From NCBI GenBank assembly GCA_963579025.1, contig CAUZFZ010000199.1:1-16663 (forward strand): 16,663 nt of DNA. The letters are read 5' to 3'. Under the pieces are notes generated by a model. That model worked only from the letters and a program-made list of their open reading frames with translations, did not search any database and was not told the origin of the DNA. The DNA is from CAUZFZ01 sp963579025. GTDB taxonomy: Bacteria; Planctomycetota; Planctomycetia; Planctomycetales; Planctomycetaceae. Below are positions 1-8,076 of the stretch, piece by piece; position 1 is the first letter of the stretch, and every line of letters begins with the position of its first letter. The translations under genes and the position numbers were made by a program.

Positions 1-22
1 AAGATCATTCACGGCGGCGTCC

Positions 23-2479
23 TTGCCATGCGAGATTGAATTTCCGTTCAGAAATCAGGATCGCAAAGGACGCCGCTTTCTCCAAGACCACTTCAACTCA
101 CGGCAAAAGCCGAAGAAAACCAACTCAAAACTCCCACGTTCTGTCGCCTCAGAGAGATCACACCCTGCAGACATGCCCGACGCATGGCACACCGACCCGC
201 GAATCATGCCGGCCATGCTGCAAACTCTCGAAACCAGAACGGACACCAACACGCGGATGAGCGTGATTAACGCACTCGGCGAGATCGGTGACGGACAGGC
301 CACGCTGCCTCTGGCCGGCATTTTGAATCAGGAACCACTCTTCGAGACGTCCGGCGACAAACAGCGCAGCGACTTCACCCAGGAAGAGATCGACGAGCAG
401 GACGACAGGATTCGACAAAGGATTTGTACGGCGCTGATCAGTCTGGACGATCCCCGCGCGATCCCGGCCCTCCGCGTTCGGCGGTCACTGAATGAGCCGC
501 ATGTCATCGAGGCACTCGGCAAGCTCGGCGATCAGGACGCCGTTCCCGAACTGCTCGAACGCCTCCAATCCGACTCCTTCAAACTTCGACTGGCCGCAGC
601 GAAAGGACTTCAGGGCACACCGGACAAGCGTTCGATCAAACCCCTGGCTGCGGCTTTGGACCGTGAACTTCGCGAGAATCGCGGCGGTCAGCGTCACTCC
701 GACCGACAGAAGATGCAGTCGGAACTGGCGAAGGCCTTGGCGGCAACGGGTGAGTCCGAAGCTGCGAAAATCCTCGTGCATTTGCTGCGTGTCGTTCCGC
801 TTCAGCCGTTTAGTTTTAACGACGACGGCGCGCACCGAATCGAGCTGAGCCGACGTGCCGCAGGCGATCCGAGTGGCCATGCCATCTATGACATGGGCTA
901 CAGAATGGGGCTGATTCCAGTCGCGCCGCTCATTGCCGAATTGACCGCACCCCATCGTCCGCCGCGTGCTGTGGGTAACGCAGACGACGGTGCCGATCCG
1001 CCCGGCTCAACCGCCTGGTCTCGCGAGGTCAGTGCGTGGGCGTTGAAGTCGATCCTGTCCGAGGAGTTTGAATACGGAGACATTAACCATCCGCAGGCAG
1101 AGGCGGCATTGCTGGCGTGCCTCAAGTTTGACAATGAACCCGGGCTGCAACTGCATGCGGCCTATACCCTGGGACAGATGCACTCGAAGCGGGCTGCTCC
1201 AGAGCTGATACGCATCATGTCGGCTGCCGCCGCTGAGTCCGCCCGCGTCACAGACAAGGACATGGCAGGCGAAGCCGGAAGCCGCATCAATATTGTTTTC
1301 TCACCCCCGAATGTGCCGGCCAGTCAATTGGACGCGATCGAGCTGGCAAGCACCGCTGCTCAGGCTCTGTCCTGGATTGACGCATCCGGCGCTGCCGACA
1401 CCATTTTACCGTTGTTGTCTCATGGCGTCGCCGACGTTCGCAAAGCCGCGATCTTCGCACTCGCCTCGGCAAAGCATGAGCGGGCGTTCGAACTGATCTC
1501 TCCGCTGCTCGACGACTCGGACGCGACCGTGCGCCAGACGGCTGCCCGGCAGCTCGGATTCGTTGGAGACGCGCGGGCAGTTCCACTGCTCATCCAGTTG
1601 CCCGAGACCGAACTGAAGCGACCAGTTCCGCCCCGTCGCCGCTACGGCGGCTTCCTGCTCACCGGTCCGGCTGACGACCCGCGACCGCAGACGCTCACTA
1701 TGGCCGCGCAGTCACTGGGAATGCTCAAAGACAAGGTCGCCGGCGACGCGCTTTTCGCCCTGACAAAGAGCGACGCCATTGAAGTCCGGATCCGGGCGAC
1801 GCTGGCACTGGTGCAGATCGGCGACGAACGCGGAACGGAAGTCCTGCGTGGAATCATGAACGGTGACGACACGAGCCTTCGGATACGCCTCGCGAGCCAT
1901 GCGGCATTGCTCACCATGTTCGCCAACAATGGCTACTGCCCGAAACTGACGCTGCCTTCAGCCCGAGCAGTCCTGCGTACGAGTGCCGAAACAGATGCCT
2001 TGAGCCGCGTGCGCAGTTCGGCGATCAAAGCAGTGGGCGGTGTTTCTGACGACGACACCATCGAATGGCTTGTGACGATGTCCCGATCGGAGCAGGAGTC
2101 CTTGCGAGCGGCCGCCCTACGGGCACTCTTGAAGACAACGTACGCCGGGCGGTTCGATGTGCTGCGTCAGTTCCTCAAAGACCGCAGCCCCATCTGCCAG
2201 GCCGTGGCCATTGCCGAATTTGCCCGGCTGCACAAAAGCGAGGCGCCTCAGGCCGACCGGCCCTCAGTCGGTGAGTCACTTGCGGCCATCGTTCCGTCCC
2301 TGGACGACTCTTCAGAGCAAGTTCGACTGACCACACTCCGATCCATTGGCAAGCTGCTGACACGTATGCAGAAAGTGGACAGCGCAACCACGGAGCGCAT
2401 TCAGCAAACGGCGAACAGCGATCTATCATTCAAAGTCAGGCAGCGTGCCCGCGGCGTAATGAGCATCCTGCCTCAGTGA
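23..2479 (+). CDS. HEAT-repeat protein, 5' end uncertain
   Basis: About 818 residues built almost wholly of degenerate HEAT/PBS-lyase-like repeats, visible as recurring units such as 'AVPELLERLQSD', 'RLAAAKGL', 'VRKAAIFALASA', 'VRQTAARQLGFVGD' and 'VRIRATLALVQIGDERG'. Repeats begin near residue 55 and run to the C-terminus, with charged or proline-rich insertions near residues 310-335 and 535-560. HEAT arrays form alpha-solenoids that bind other proteins; no catalytic domain is seen and no specific role can be given. The start is not settled. Base 23 is a TTG and the frame is open to base 2, so the gene may begin outside the window. The first 50 residues are basic and not HEAT-like, which makes the ATG at 173 (MPDAWHTDP) a serious alternative, although no clear Shine-Dalgarno precedes it. 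The 3' end overlaps the convergent minus-strand gene by 54 bp. Confidence is high for the family and low for the start. Confidence 0.85.
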   Translation: MPCEIEFPFRNQDRKGRRFLQDHFNSRQKPKKTNSKLPRSVASERSHPADMPDAWHTDPRIMPAMLQTLETRTDTNTRMSVINALGEIGDGQATLPLAGILNQEPLFETSGDKQRSDFTQEEIDEQDDRIRQRICTALISLDDPRAIPALRVRRSLNEPHVIEALGKLGDQDAVPELLERLQSDSFKLRLAAAKGLQGTPDKRSIKPLAAALDRELRENRGGQRHSDRQKMQSELAKALAATGESEAAKILVHLLRVVPLQPFSFNDDGAHRIELSRRAAGDPSGHAIYDMGYRMGLIPVAPLIAELTAPHRPPRAVGNADDGADPPGSTAWSREVSAWALKSILSEEFEYGDINHPQAEAALLACLKFDNEPGLQLHAAYTLGQMHSKRAAPELIRIMSAAAAESARVTDKDMAGEAGSRINIVFSPPNVPASQLDAIELASTAAQALSWIDASGAADTILPLLSHGVADVRKAAIFALASAKHERAFELISPLLDDSDATVRQTAARQLGFVGDARAVPLLIQLPETELKRPVPPRRRYGGFLLTGPADDPRPQTLTMAAQSLGMLKDKVAGDALFALTKSDAIEVRIRATLALVQIGDERGTEVLRGIMNGDDTSLRIRLASHAALLTMFANNGYCPKLTLPSARAVLRTSAETDALSRVRSSAIKAVGGVSDDDTIEWLVTMSRSEQESLRAAALRALLKTTYAGRFDVLRQFLKDRSPICQAVAIAEFARLHKSEAPQADRPSVGESLAAIVPSLDDSSEQVRLTTLRSIGKLLTRMQKVDSATTERIQQTANSDLSFKVRQRARGVMSILPQ

Positions 2480-3004
2480 CCAGTTCGGCTCGTCACGCAG
2501 TTGCGCTACTTCGGTCGCGAAAATGCCGACACGCCGCTCGCGAGCGCTCGCCTCGACGGACTCGTACGTCCCGAAGGGTCCGTGATAGGCCTTCTTCCCA
2601 AGCCGTAACGGAAACTGTGGCACAAAGAACACGTTCGATTTCGCCGGCAACGACGGCAGATTCTGAGCTTCTTCCGGAGTCGTACGGGCAAGCCCGTCAC
2701 TCAGTAGCTCCCTGGCGACATCGATACGATCAGGGCGGGCCGGCACGATTAGCGGAATGAAAATCGGAATAGCGGGTGCGCAGACCATTAACTTCGGATA
2801 CTTGAAACCAGGTTCACCAGCCGTCCATAGCCGCGAAATCCCGGGAGCGACAGGCTGCAACAGAACGTCTTTGTCCCTCAGCACATCTCTCAAAGATGCA
2901 TTAAATGCCTGACGTTCAGTGTCGGACAGTCCGGATATGTCGAGCCCCGCAATCTGCGTCGTGACTCCATTCACCGTGACAGACCGGCCATTTATCTGCG
3001 TCAC
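2426..3004 (-). CDS. C-terminal part of a split lipoprotein, unknown function
   Basis: A 192-residue frame beginning at a GTG that overlaps the TGA of the upstream fragment (GTGA, 3004-3001). I do not recognise a domain. It has a short hydrophobic stretch (VCAPAIPIFIPLIVPARPD) and otherwise looks soluble. Joined to the upstream fragment it would be the body of a lipoprotein of about 232 residues. If one copy of the 14-bp tandem repeat at 3000-3027 is removed, the two frames fuse as AKDAIWDDAAPVTQINGRSV without a break. So this is either the tail of a frameshifted gene, or it is expressed by reinitiation at the overlapping GTG, in which case it would lack a signal peptide. Its 3' end lies inside the last 54 bp of the convergent HEAT gene. 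Confidence 0.55.
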   Translation of the reverse strand: MTQINGRSVTVNGVTTQIAGLDISGLSDTERQAFNASLRDVLRDKDVLLQPVAPGISRLWTAGEPGFKYPKLMVCAPAIPIFIPLIVPARPDRIDVARELLSDGLARTTPEEAQNLPSLPAKSNVFFVPQFPLRLGKKAYHGPFGTYESVEASARERRVGIFATEVAQLRDEPNWSLRQDAHYAAGTLPDFE

Positions 3005-3027
3005 CGGAGCCGCGTCACCGGAGCCGC
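3000..3027. repeat. Perfect 14-bp tandem duplication inside a gene
   Basis: Unit GTCACCGGAGCCGC occurs twice head to tail (3000-3013 and 3014-3027). Period-14 identity extends from 2998 to 3031. Since 14 is not a multiple of 3, the second copy shifts the minus-strand frame exactly where the lipoprotein is split. It could be a true slippage or duplication event, a reversible switch, or an assembly error. Confidence 0.95.
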
Positions 3028-3135
3028 GTCATCCCAGATCGCATCCTTCGCGACGATGGGAATTTCACAGGGCACAATTATGCAGCCGGACAGAAGCGCC
3101 GGGCCAAGCAGGATTGCCATTCGAACAACTCTCAT
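3001..3135 (-). CDS. N-terminal lipoprotein fragment (signal peptide)
   Basis: A 44-residue frame. The ATG at 3135 is preceded on the minus strand by an AGGA element five bases upstream. The frame can be opened further to 3213, but the added residues are not signal-like. The sequence MRVVRMAILLGPALLSGC is a textbook lipoprotein signal: basic n-region, hydrophobic core and lipobox LLSGC with the lipidated Cys at residue 18. Export and membrane anchoring are inferred from this. After IIVPCEIPIVAKDAIWDDAAPVT the frame leaves the ancestral one because of the 14-bp duplication and stops at once, overlapping the GTG of the downstream fragment. As it stands it would make only a lipidated peptide of about 27 residues. 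Confidence 0.55.
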   Translation of the reverse strand: MRVVRMAILLGPALLSGCIIVPCEIPIVAKDAIWDDAAPVTRLR

Positions 3136-3184
3136 GGATGTCCTGGTACGTAGTACGCCGTAAATCCTGGCGTTGCGGCGCGTC

Positions 3185-4603
3185 TCACCGACTGTCCCTT
3201 GAATTCGCAGCACGCACTTTCGGTCGAGTGCTTTCAGACCGATCCAGGACGTGTGGACGCCGCGGGCCGTCAGCCTCGGCCGATTCGATGCGGATCAACT
3301 TGTCGCCCAGTGACTCCAAGCGGCCTGACAGTTCGTCGATGCGGCTGTTAACCGTCTGCTGCACCTCTGCGGATGTCTGCTCCATGCCGTTGGAAACCAG
3401 TGTCACGATCCCAAGGAACAGCAGCATCTGGCCAATCGTCGCGACCAGCCAGCCGGTCGGGGCATAGCTGGCCGGACCGCCAAAGTAACCGACAATGACG
3501 AACGACGTGCCCGCGGTCAGGCCGAGGATGCCGATGTACGACAGGATTTGACCGATTCCCGGCATACCAGAGGCCGATGCCGCATCTGCTTCGGTCGCCT
3601 GACGGTCTACTTCAGTCGTCGTTGACGCCACGCTGTCGGCACTCGTGTGCAGCGTGCTGGCGACTTGTGTCGGTTCCGAATCGGATGGGCTCTCCGTGGC
3701 GTCCCGCATCTCGTGCGACTCAACGAAATCGACGTGAGCAGCCATTGAGTCGTGTGTCGTGTCGACTCGCCGCGTCAGATCGATGCCGCCGACAACGTCA
3801 GACTCCTGCTCAAGCTCTACCGTCGCATCTTCCGGAATTTCCGCGGCGGCGAGTTCAATGCGTTGTCGTCGGTCTTCACTGATCTGCGAGACCCGCGACA
3901 GAATCTCATTGGTCAACCGGTCCAGTTCGTCAGCACTCGACAGCAGATCACGACCTGTTGGCGAGTTGTCCGTCGGCACGGTTCCAGCAGTTGGTTCGAC
4001 CGCTTCGAAAACGTCGGGGCGAACGACCGGCGACGGAGGCTGTGGCACGACCTCAGTCAGCGAGCCTTCGACGCCTGGTGGGGGCGTATGACTCCCGGGC
4101 ACTGTCGAGACCACATTCGGTTCCGCAATCCCACTGGTCGCGAACATGTGTGGCATGTGGCCCGCAGTTGTCGCTGTGTTGGATCGTGCGGGCTGCATGT
4201 GGGGCGGTGGCGGTGATTGATACAGGGGCGTCGTCGGAGCACTTTCCACGACGGATGGCTGAGGGAAGACGCCCTGTTGTGAACCGAGGTCCGCCGCCGG
4301 TCCCGCTGTTGTCCGCGGATCTACGGGGCCAGCCGGGTGGTTTGGCTGCCTTGTGACCGGTCTCCCACCTGACTCGACGTTTTTTTGTGGAGGTCCGTAG
4401 GGGTCGAACAAATGGCTGCTTGCCCAGCGATCCAGCAGCTCCCGCGCCTCGATGCGCGGCCCGCCCTGTTCGTTCTGCACGGGAACAGCCGGATGGGCGA
4501 CAGGCACGGAACTCAGTACCTGGCCGCACGTTGCGCAGACGGCTCGGCTGTTGTCCGCGGTTAACTCACTTACCACGTCGCATTGGCAGACGTTACACCA
4601 CAT
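3185..4603 (-). CDS. Zinc-ribbon protein with two C-terminal membrane segments
   Basis: 472 residues from the ATG at 4603; a longer frame to 4666 uses TTG and adds nothing recognisable. The N-terminus has a zinc-ribbon pattern, C3-x2-C6 and C23-x2-C26, probably binding one Zn. Residues about 35-340 are Pro/Ser/Thr/Glu-rich and look disordered. Two membrane helices follow: about 352-374 (ILSYIGILGLTAGTSFVIV) and 384-404 (WLVATIGQMLLFLGIVTLV). After them comes a short amphipathic, probably coiled-coil stretch (VNSRIDELSGRLESLGDKL) and a basic tail. The layout suggests a membrane protein with a long cytoplasmic N-terminal arm, though no enzymatic domain is visible. The precise role is unknown. 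It lies 49 bp upstream of the lipoprotein ATG on the same strand, so the two may be co-transcribed. The 269 bp between it and the ClC stop show no gene. Confidence 0.75.
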   Translation of the reverse strand: MWCNVCQCDVVSELTADNSRAVCATCGQVLSSVPVAHPAVPVQNEQGGPRIEARELLDRWASSHLFDPYGPPQKNVESGGRPVTRQPNHPAGPVDPRTTAGPAADLGSQQGVFPQPSVVESAPTTPLYQSPPPPHMQPARSNTATTAGHMPHMFATSGIAEPNVVSTVPGSHTPPPGVEGSLTEVVPQPPSPVVRPDVFEAVEPTAGTVPTDNSPTGRDLLSSADELDRLTNEILSRVSQISEDRRQRIELAAAEIPEDATVELEQESDVVGGIDLTRRVDTTHDSMAAHVDFVESHEMRDATESPSDSEPTQVASTLHTSADSVASTTTEVDRQATEADAASASGMPGIGQILSYIGILGLTAGTSFVIVGYFGGPASYAPTGWLVATIGQMLLFLGIVTLVSNGMEQTSAEVQQTVNSRIDELSGRLESLGDKLIRIESAEADGPRRPHVLDRSESTRPKVRAANSRDSR

Positions 4604-4872
4604 CCGTGTACCCCGAGTGAGAATTGCACGATCACGTCCCAAGAGAACGCAAGTTGCACATCTCAACTGTCTGAAGTCCGTTCCTAATCCTGCAGGATGC
4701 GGTTTTTATCCTGAGCGTCTGGAACGACACAAGATCGGATTGGGCAATGGTTTGGGGCGTCGCAACGCGTACGCCTGATCGCGGCCACCCTGGACCCCGC
4801 GCCGGCTTCGCCGACTGCACCACACCCACGGTCTGGCACCTGCGGCTTCGCGCCAACCTGCATCGGTTTGCG

Positions 4873-6738
4873 TTATCCGTTGCCCTGTTTGTGCTGCATG
4901 AGCCGGCGGTTGTAGAAGGCGATGGTCTCGCGTCGTGTGAGCCGGCCAAGCAACCGTCTGGAGTTTTCGAGGTCGACGACCGGAAGTTCCTCCAGATTAA
5001 CGGACGTGAACCGCTGCAACGCGGTGTTCAGGTCGTCTTCTGGCGTGACGGTGACGACGTGAGTCACCATGACGTCCCGGGCAACTGCCAGCTTCCAGAT
5101 CGTCTCGTCGAACAAATAGGCCCGTACGTCGTCGTCTGTAAAAATGCCGACCATGTTGTCGTTAGCGTCCACGACGGGGAAATAGTGCTGGTGCGTCTCT
5201 GCCAGCAGATGCACGATCTCGTCGAGTGAAGCCGATTCGGGAATCGTCATGATTCGACTGCTTGTCGAAAATACGTCCCGGACGTACATGCCATCCAGAA
5301 TGTCAACAATGAAATCGCCCTTGTGCGCGGGCGATTCGAGCCGTGTTGGGACCTGTTTCTCATACAGAGTCCAGCGGCGGCACAGCAGGTAACACAACGT
5401 GGAAACCCACATCGTGGGCAGCAGCAACTGGTAGTCACCAGTCATTTCCGAAACCATGATGATTGTCGAAATCGGTGCGTGGGCGGCTCCGGCAAAGAAT
5501 CCGGCCATCCCCACAATCGCATAGGCGCCGGGTTGCGTGTCGATTCCAAACAGGTCCTGGAACCACAACCCGATCGCGGCTCCGACACAACCTCCGATGA
5601 CCATTGACGGTCCGAAGACACCGCCCGATCCGCCTGTGCTGATGGTCAGCGATGTGGTCAATACTTTGCCGGCCGCAATGAGCAGCAGGGCTCCAATGCC
5701 CAGCTTCGCGGGATCTTCCAGTGCCGTCTGCAGAGAACCGTAGCCCGTCGACAGCACGGCCAGTGCCGCATGACTGCCGGATGTGTCACAGCATGAGTGC
5801 AGCCCGATTCCAATCAACCCGGCCAGCGTGGCACCAATGGCTGGTTTCATCATGTTGGGAATGCGGGTCAGTTTCTTTGAAAGCGCATGGATTCCATAGA
5901 ACGTGCGAATATACGCAATCGCCGCAAGGACCAGCAAAACGGACATCAGTGCTAAAGGAATCAGATCGAACAGCGATTTCAGTTCGTAGTGCAGGTCATT
6001 GCCGAACAGCGGCAGGAAACCACTGTGAGTTGGCAAGAACAGATCCAGACACAGGCTGTAAACGCTGTAGCTGACGATGGAGGATATGGCTGCGGGGACG
6101 ATCACCTCGGATTCGATGTCGGCGTCCTTGTACAGAATCTCGGCAGCGAACAGGGCGCCCGCGAGCGGTGCGCGAAATATGGCACCGATGCCGGCGGCCA
6201 TACCGGCGGCCAGCATGATGCGGCGGTCGCGGTCGGACAGTCCGAATCGTGTCGCCAGCAGCGACCCGACTCCGGCACCGATCTGAGCAATCGGGCCTTC
6301 GCGACCGGCGGAACCTCCCGTACCAATAGTGATCGCCGATGCCAGCGTTTTGATGACGGGGACCATCGGTCGGACGACACCCCGCTTGTGATGGAACGAC
6401 TCGATGGCGGCGTCGGTACCATGCCCTTCAGCCTCGGGAGCGAATGTGTAAACCAGCCAGCCGGATACCAACCCGCCGAGACCCATGACGACAACGATCA
6501 TTCCGAGCATCAGAGGACGAGACTCGTGCTCAAACAAGGAATGTTCGCCGGCAGCTTCCCCAGGCAGCCAACCCGCGAACTCAACCAGCGTGTACTGAAC
6601 AACGACCTGACCGATGAGCTGGAACAGGACTGCACCGATCCCCGCAGCGCTTCCCACCAGCGTTGCCAGCAGGAACCACTTTCCAGTCGATTTCAGTTCG
6701 AATCCGCGAAGGAAATTCGAGAATCTGGCCGTCCACAT
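4873..6738 (-). CDS. ClC-family chloride channel with tandem CBS domains
   Basis: 621 residues. Residues 1-~465 are a multi-helix ClC membrane domain. The second selectivity motif is GREGP (145-149, with the gating glutamate E147) and the third is GGVFGP (372-377). The first motif, usually GSGIP, is GHGTD (105-109). At the position of the inner proton glutamate of E. coli ClC (E203) this protein has Ile201, next to a retained E200. In this family loss of that glutamate goes with channel-like rather than Cl-/H+ exchange behaviour, so passive anion conduction is the better guess, but this is inference. Two CBS domains follow (about 484-540 and 553-610), which in ClC proteins sense adenine nucleotides and modulate gating. 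The ATG at 6738 has no strong Shine-Dalgarno. The gene is divergent from tsaB across a 369-bp gap. Confidence 0.93.
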   Translation of the reverse strand: MWTARFSNFLRGFELKSTGKWFLLATLVGSAAGIGAVLFQLIGQVVVQYTLVEFAGWLPGEAAGEHSLFEHESRPLMLGMIVVVMGLGGLVSGWLVYTFAPEAEGHGTDAAIESFHHKRGVVRPMVPVIKTLASAITIGTGGSAGREGPIAQIGAGVGSLLATRFGLSDRDRRIMLAAGMAAGIGAIFRAPLAGALFAAEILYKDADIESEVIVPAAISSIVSYSVYSLCLDLFLPTHSGFLPLFGNDLHYELKSLFDLIPLALMSVLLVLAAIAYIRTFYGIHALSKKLTRIPNMMKPAIGATLAGLIGIGLHSCCDTSGSHAALAVLSTGYGSLQTALEDPAKLGIGALLLIAAGKVLTTSLTISTGGSGGVFGPSMVIGGCVGAAIGLWFQDLFGIDTQPGAYAIVGMAGFFAGAAHAPISTIIMVSEMTGDYQLLLPTMWVSTLCYLLCRRWTLYEKQVPTRLESPAHKGDFIVDILDGMYVRDVFSTSSRIMTIPESASLDEIVHLLAETHQHYFPVVDANDNMVGIFTDDDVRAYLFDETIWKLAVARDVMVTHVVTVTPEDDLNTALQRFTSVNLEELPVVDLENSRRLLGRLTRRETIAFYNRRLMQHKQGNG

Positions 6739-7107
6739 GACGGGTCTGCTACGGTGAGATTAAGGGGGACAGCGACCAGCTTTGGCGGCAGGCAGAAAAC
6801 ATCTGGCGTCGTTGGACGGGGGCGAATCTGCCGTTCACCTGATAGAACTGAAGCGTGTCGCAGAATGGGGAGAGACTCGTGCCGACCGCGAGCGACGGGT
6901 CGGGCATGCTTCCGCGTCGAAGACGTGCGAAAACGCAGTCAAACTGAAGTATGACCCCGCCAGCCAACTTTTCATAGCCGACCGGATTTCCATTTTCCGA
7001 GACCAGAATGTGTCTCTGACGCGGCCATCCGTGAATCGATCACCACACCAGGGCGGCTCACTTCCGCCGGGACGCGGTAAACACGGTCTTCGACGACAGG
7101 TTCTCAA
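6739..7107. other. Divergent intergenic region, no convincing gene
   Basis: 369 bp between the ClC start (-) and tsaB (+), so it must hold promoters for both unless tsaB is read from elsewhere. A TTG-initiated plus frame (6782-7111) ends in an ATGA overlap with tsaB, and a minus frame (6749-6967) also exists. Both have unconvincing composition and no recognisable domain. No tRNA, clear promoter pair or strong hairpin was found. Confidence 0.5.
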
Positions 7108-7812
7108 ATGACGGGCGTGACGCTGGGGATTGAGACATCGGGGTTCGAGGGTTCGATCGCGTTGCGACGCGATGGAGCATTCGTCGATGCGTGTATTCTG
7201 GATCGTCGAAGACATGCGCAGACACTGGTTTCGCAGGTGCAGACGCTGATCGGCAAGTACCACCTCACGACGAAGGATGTTGATCTGGTCGCGGTCAGTC
7301 AGGGTCCCGGCAGCTTTACCGGATTGCGCGTCGGTGTCGTATTCGCCAAGACGTTCGCGTTCGCGACTGGCTGTCGACTTGCGGCTGTCGACACATTGCA
7401 GGCTGTCGCGATGGCGGCACCGGACGGGATTGACCACGTCAGTGCAGTATCCGACGCACAGCGTGAGCAGCTGTTTGTGGGCAATTACACACGCTCCTCA
7501 AGTGGCCACTGGGAGCCATCTGCCGCTGTGCATGTTCTAGGTATCGAGTCATGGTGCGAGCGTGTGGCCCGGCAGACGGGGGCGGGGTTTGCCGCGTCGG
7601 GTCCTGGCCTGTCGCGAATCGCGGAGCAACTTCCGAAAACCATCCAGATACTGCCGCAGGACACATGGAATCCGCATGCTTCGCGGATCGCTGCGATCGG
7701 CGAAGAGCTTGCGGAGCGAAATAAGTTTGCAGATGCGGCTTTGCTTGAGCCGTTTTATCTGCGACGCAGTTCGGCTGAGGAGAAACGTGATGCTCGCAAG
7801 GCCGGTGCCTGA
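7108..7812 (+). CDS. tsaB: tRNA threonylcarbamoyladenosine biosynthesis protein TsaB
   Basis: 234 residues, close to the 231 of E. coli TsaB (YeaZ). The ASKHA-fold N-terminus reads LGIETSG (residues 6-12), and the family signature GPGSFTGLR is at 66-74. TsaB is the non-catalytic partner that dimerises with TsaD. The TsaD-TsaB-TsaE complex transfers the threonylcarbamoyl group made by TsaC/TsaC2 to A37 of ANN-decoding tRNAs in the cytoplasm. The ATG at 7108 is used, with an AGG element about 7 bases upstream. No rimI or tsaD lies next to it here; the next gene on the same strand is an LRR lipoprotein 264 bp away with its own strong ribosome binding site. Confidence 0.93.
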   Translation: MTGVTLGIETSGFEGSIALRRDGAFVDACILDRRRHAQTLVSQVQTLIGKYHLTTKDVDLVAVSQGPGSFTGLRVGVVFAKTFAFATGCRLAAVDTLQAVAMAAPDGIDHVSAVSDAQREQLFVGNYTRSSSGHWEPSAAVHVLGIESWCERVARQTGAGFAASGPGLSRIAEQLPKTIQILPQDTWNPHASRIAAIGEELAERNKFADAALLEPFYLRRSSAEEKRDARKAGA

Positions 7813-8025
7813 CAGACTTCACGCCAACCGGCATCGCGTTGCTACGGTGTTGTGGCGGGCCGTCCATGTTTTTCTGGATGAGTCACGGCATCCGGCGGGG
7901 CCAGTCACACGGCCGTGGCGTGTCGTCTGCTTGATCCGATGCGATTGCACGGCCACAATTTCTGACTGCCGGACCGGTTCCAGCGGTGCATAGGCATCTC
8001 GCTCGAAAAATCATGCCGTATTCAT

Positions 8026-8042
8026 ACGCTGATCGTCAGCGT
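8026..8042. repeat. Short perfect palindrome upstream of the LRR gene
   Basis: ACGCTGA-TCG-TCAGCGT, a 7-bp stem with a 3-base centre, lying 35 bp before the LRR start codon. It could be an operator or the end of a weak tsaB terminator; the downstream bases are only moderately T-rich. Confidence 0.4.
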
Positions 8043-8076
8043 TGATCTTCTTTACTTGCCCGCTGGAGGAATTCGA

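Noticed and set aside
5989..6954. 321-aa frame antisense to the ClC gene
   Set aside because: It is a GC-rich shadow of the ClC frame: rich in Arg, Gly, Asp and Gln with no domain, while the opposite strand encodes a clear ClC protein.
6782..7111. 109-aa plus-strand frame ending in an ATGA overlap with tsaB
   Set aside because: It starts at TTG without a ribosome binding site, has no recognisable domain and a composition like non-coding DNA. The four-base overlap alone is weak evidence.
6835..7437. 200-aa minus frame covering the ClC-tsaB gap and half of tsaB
   Set aside because: It overlaps conserved TsaB motifs in antisense and shows no domain or signal of its own.
8056..8076. TTG start for the LRR lipoprotein
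   Set aside because: The ATG at 8077 has GGAGGA at ideal spacing and gives a better signal peptide; the TTG start would place the ribosome binding site inside the gene.
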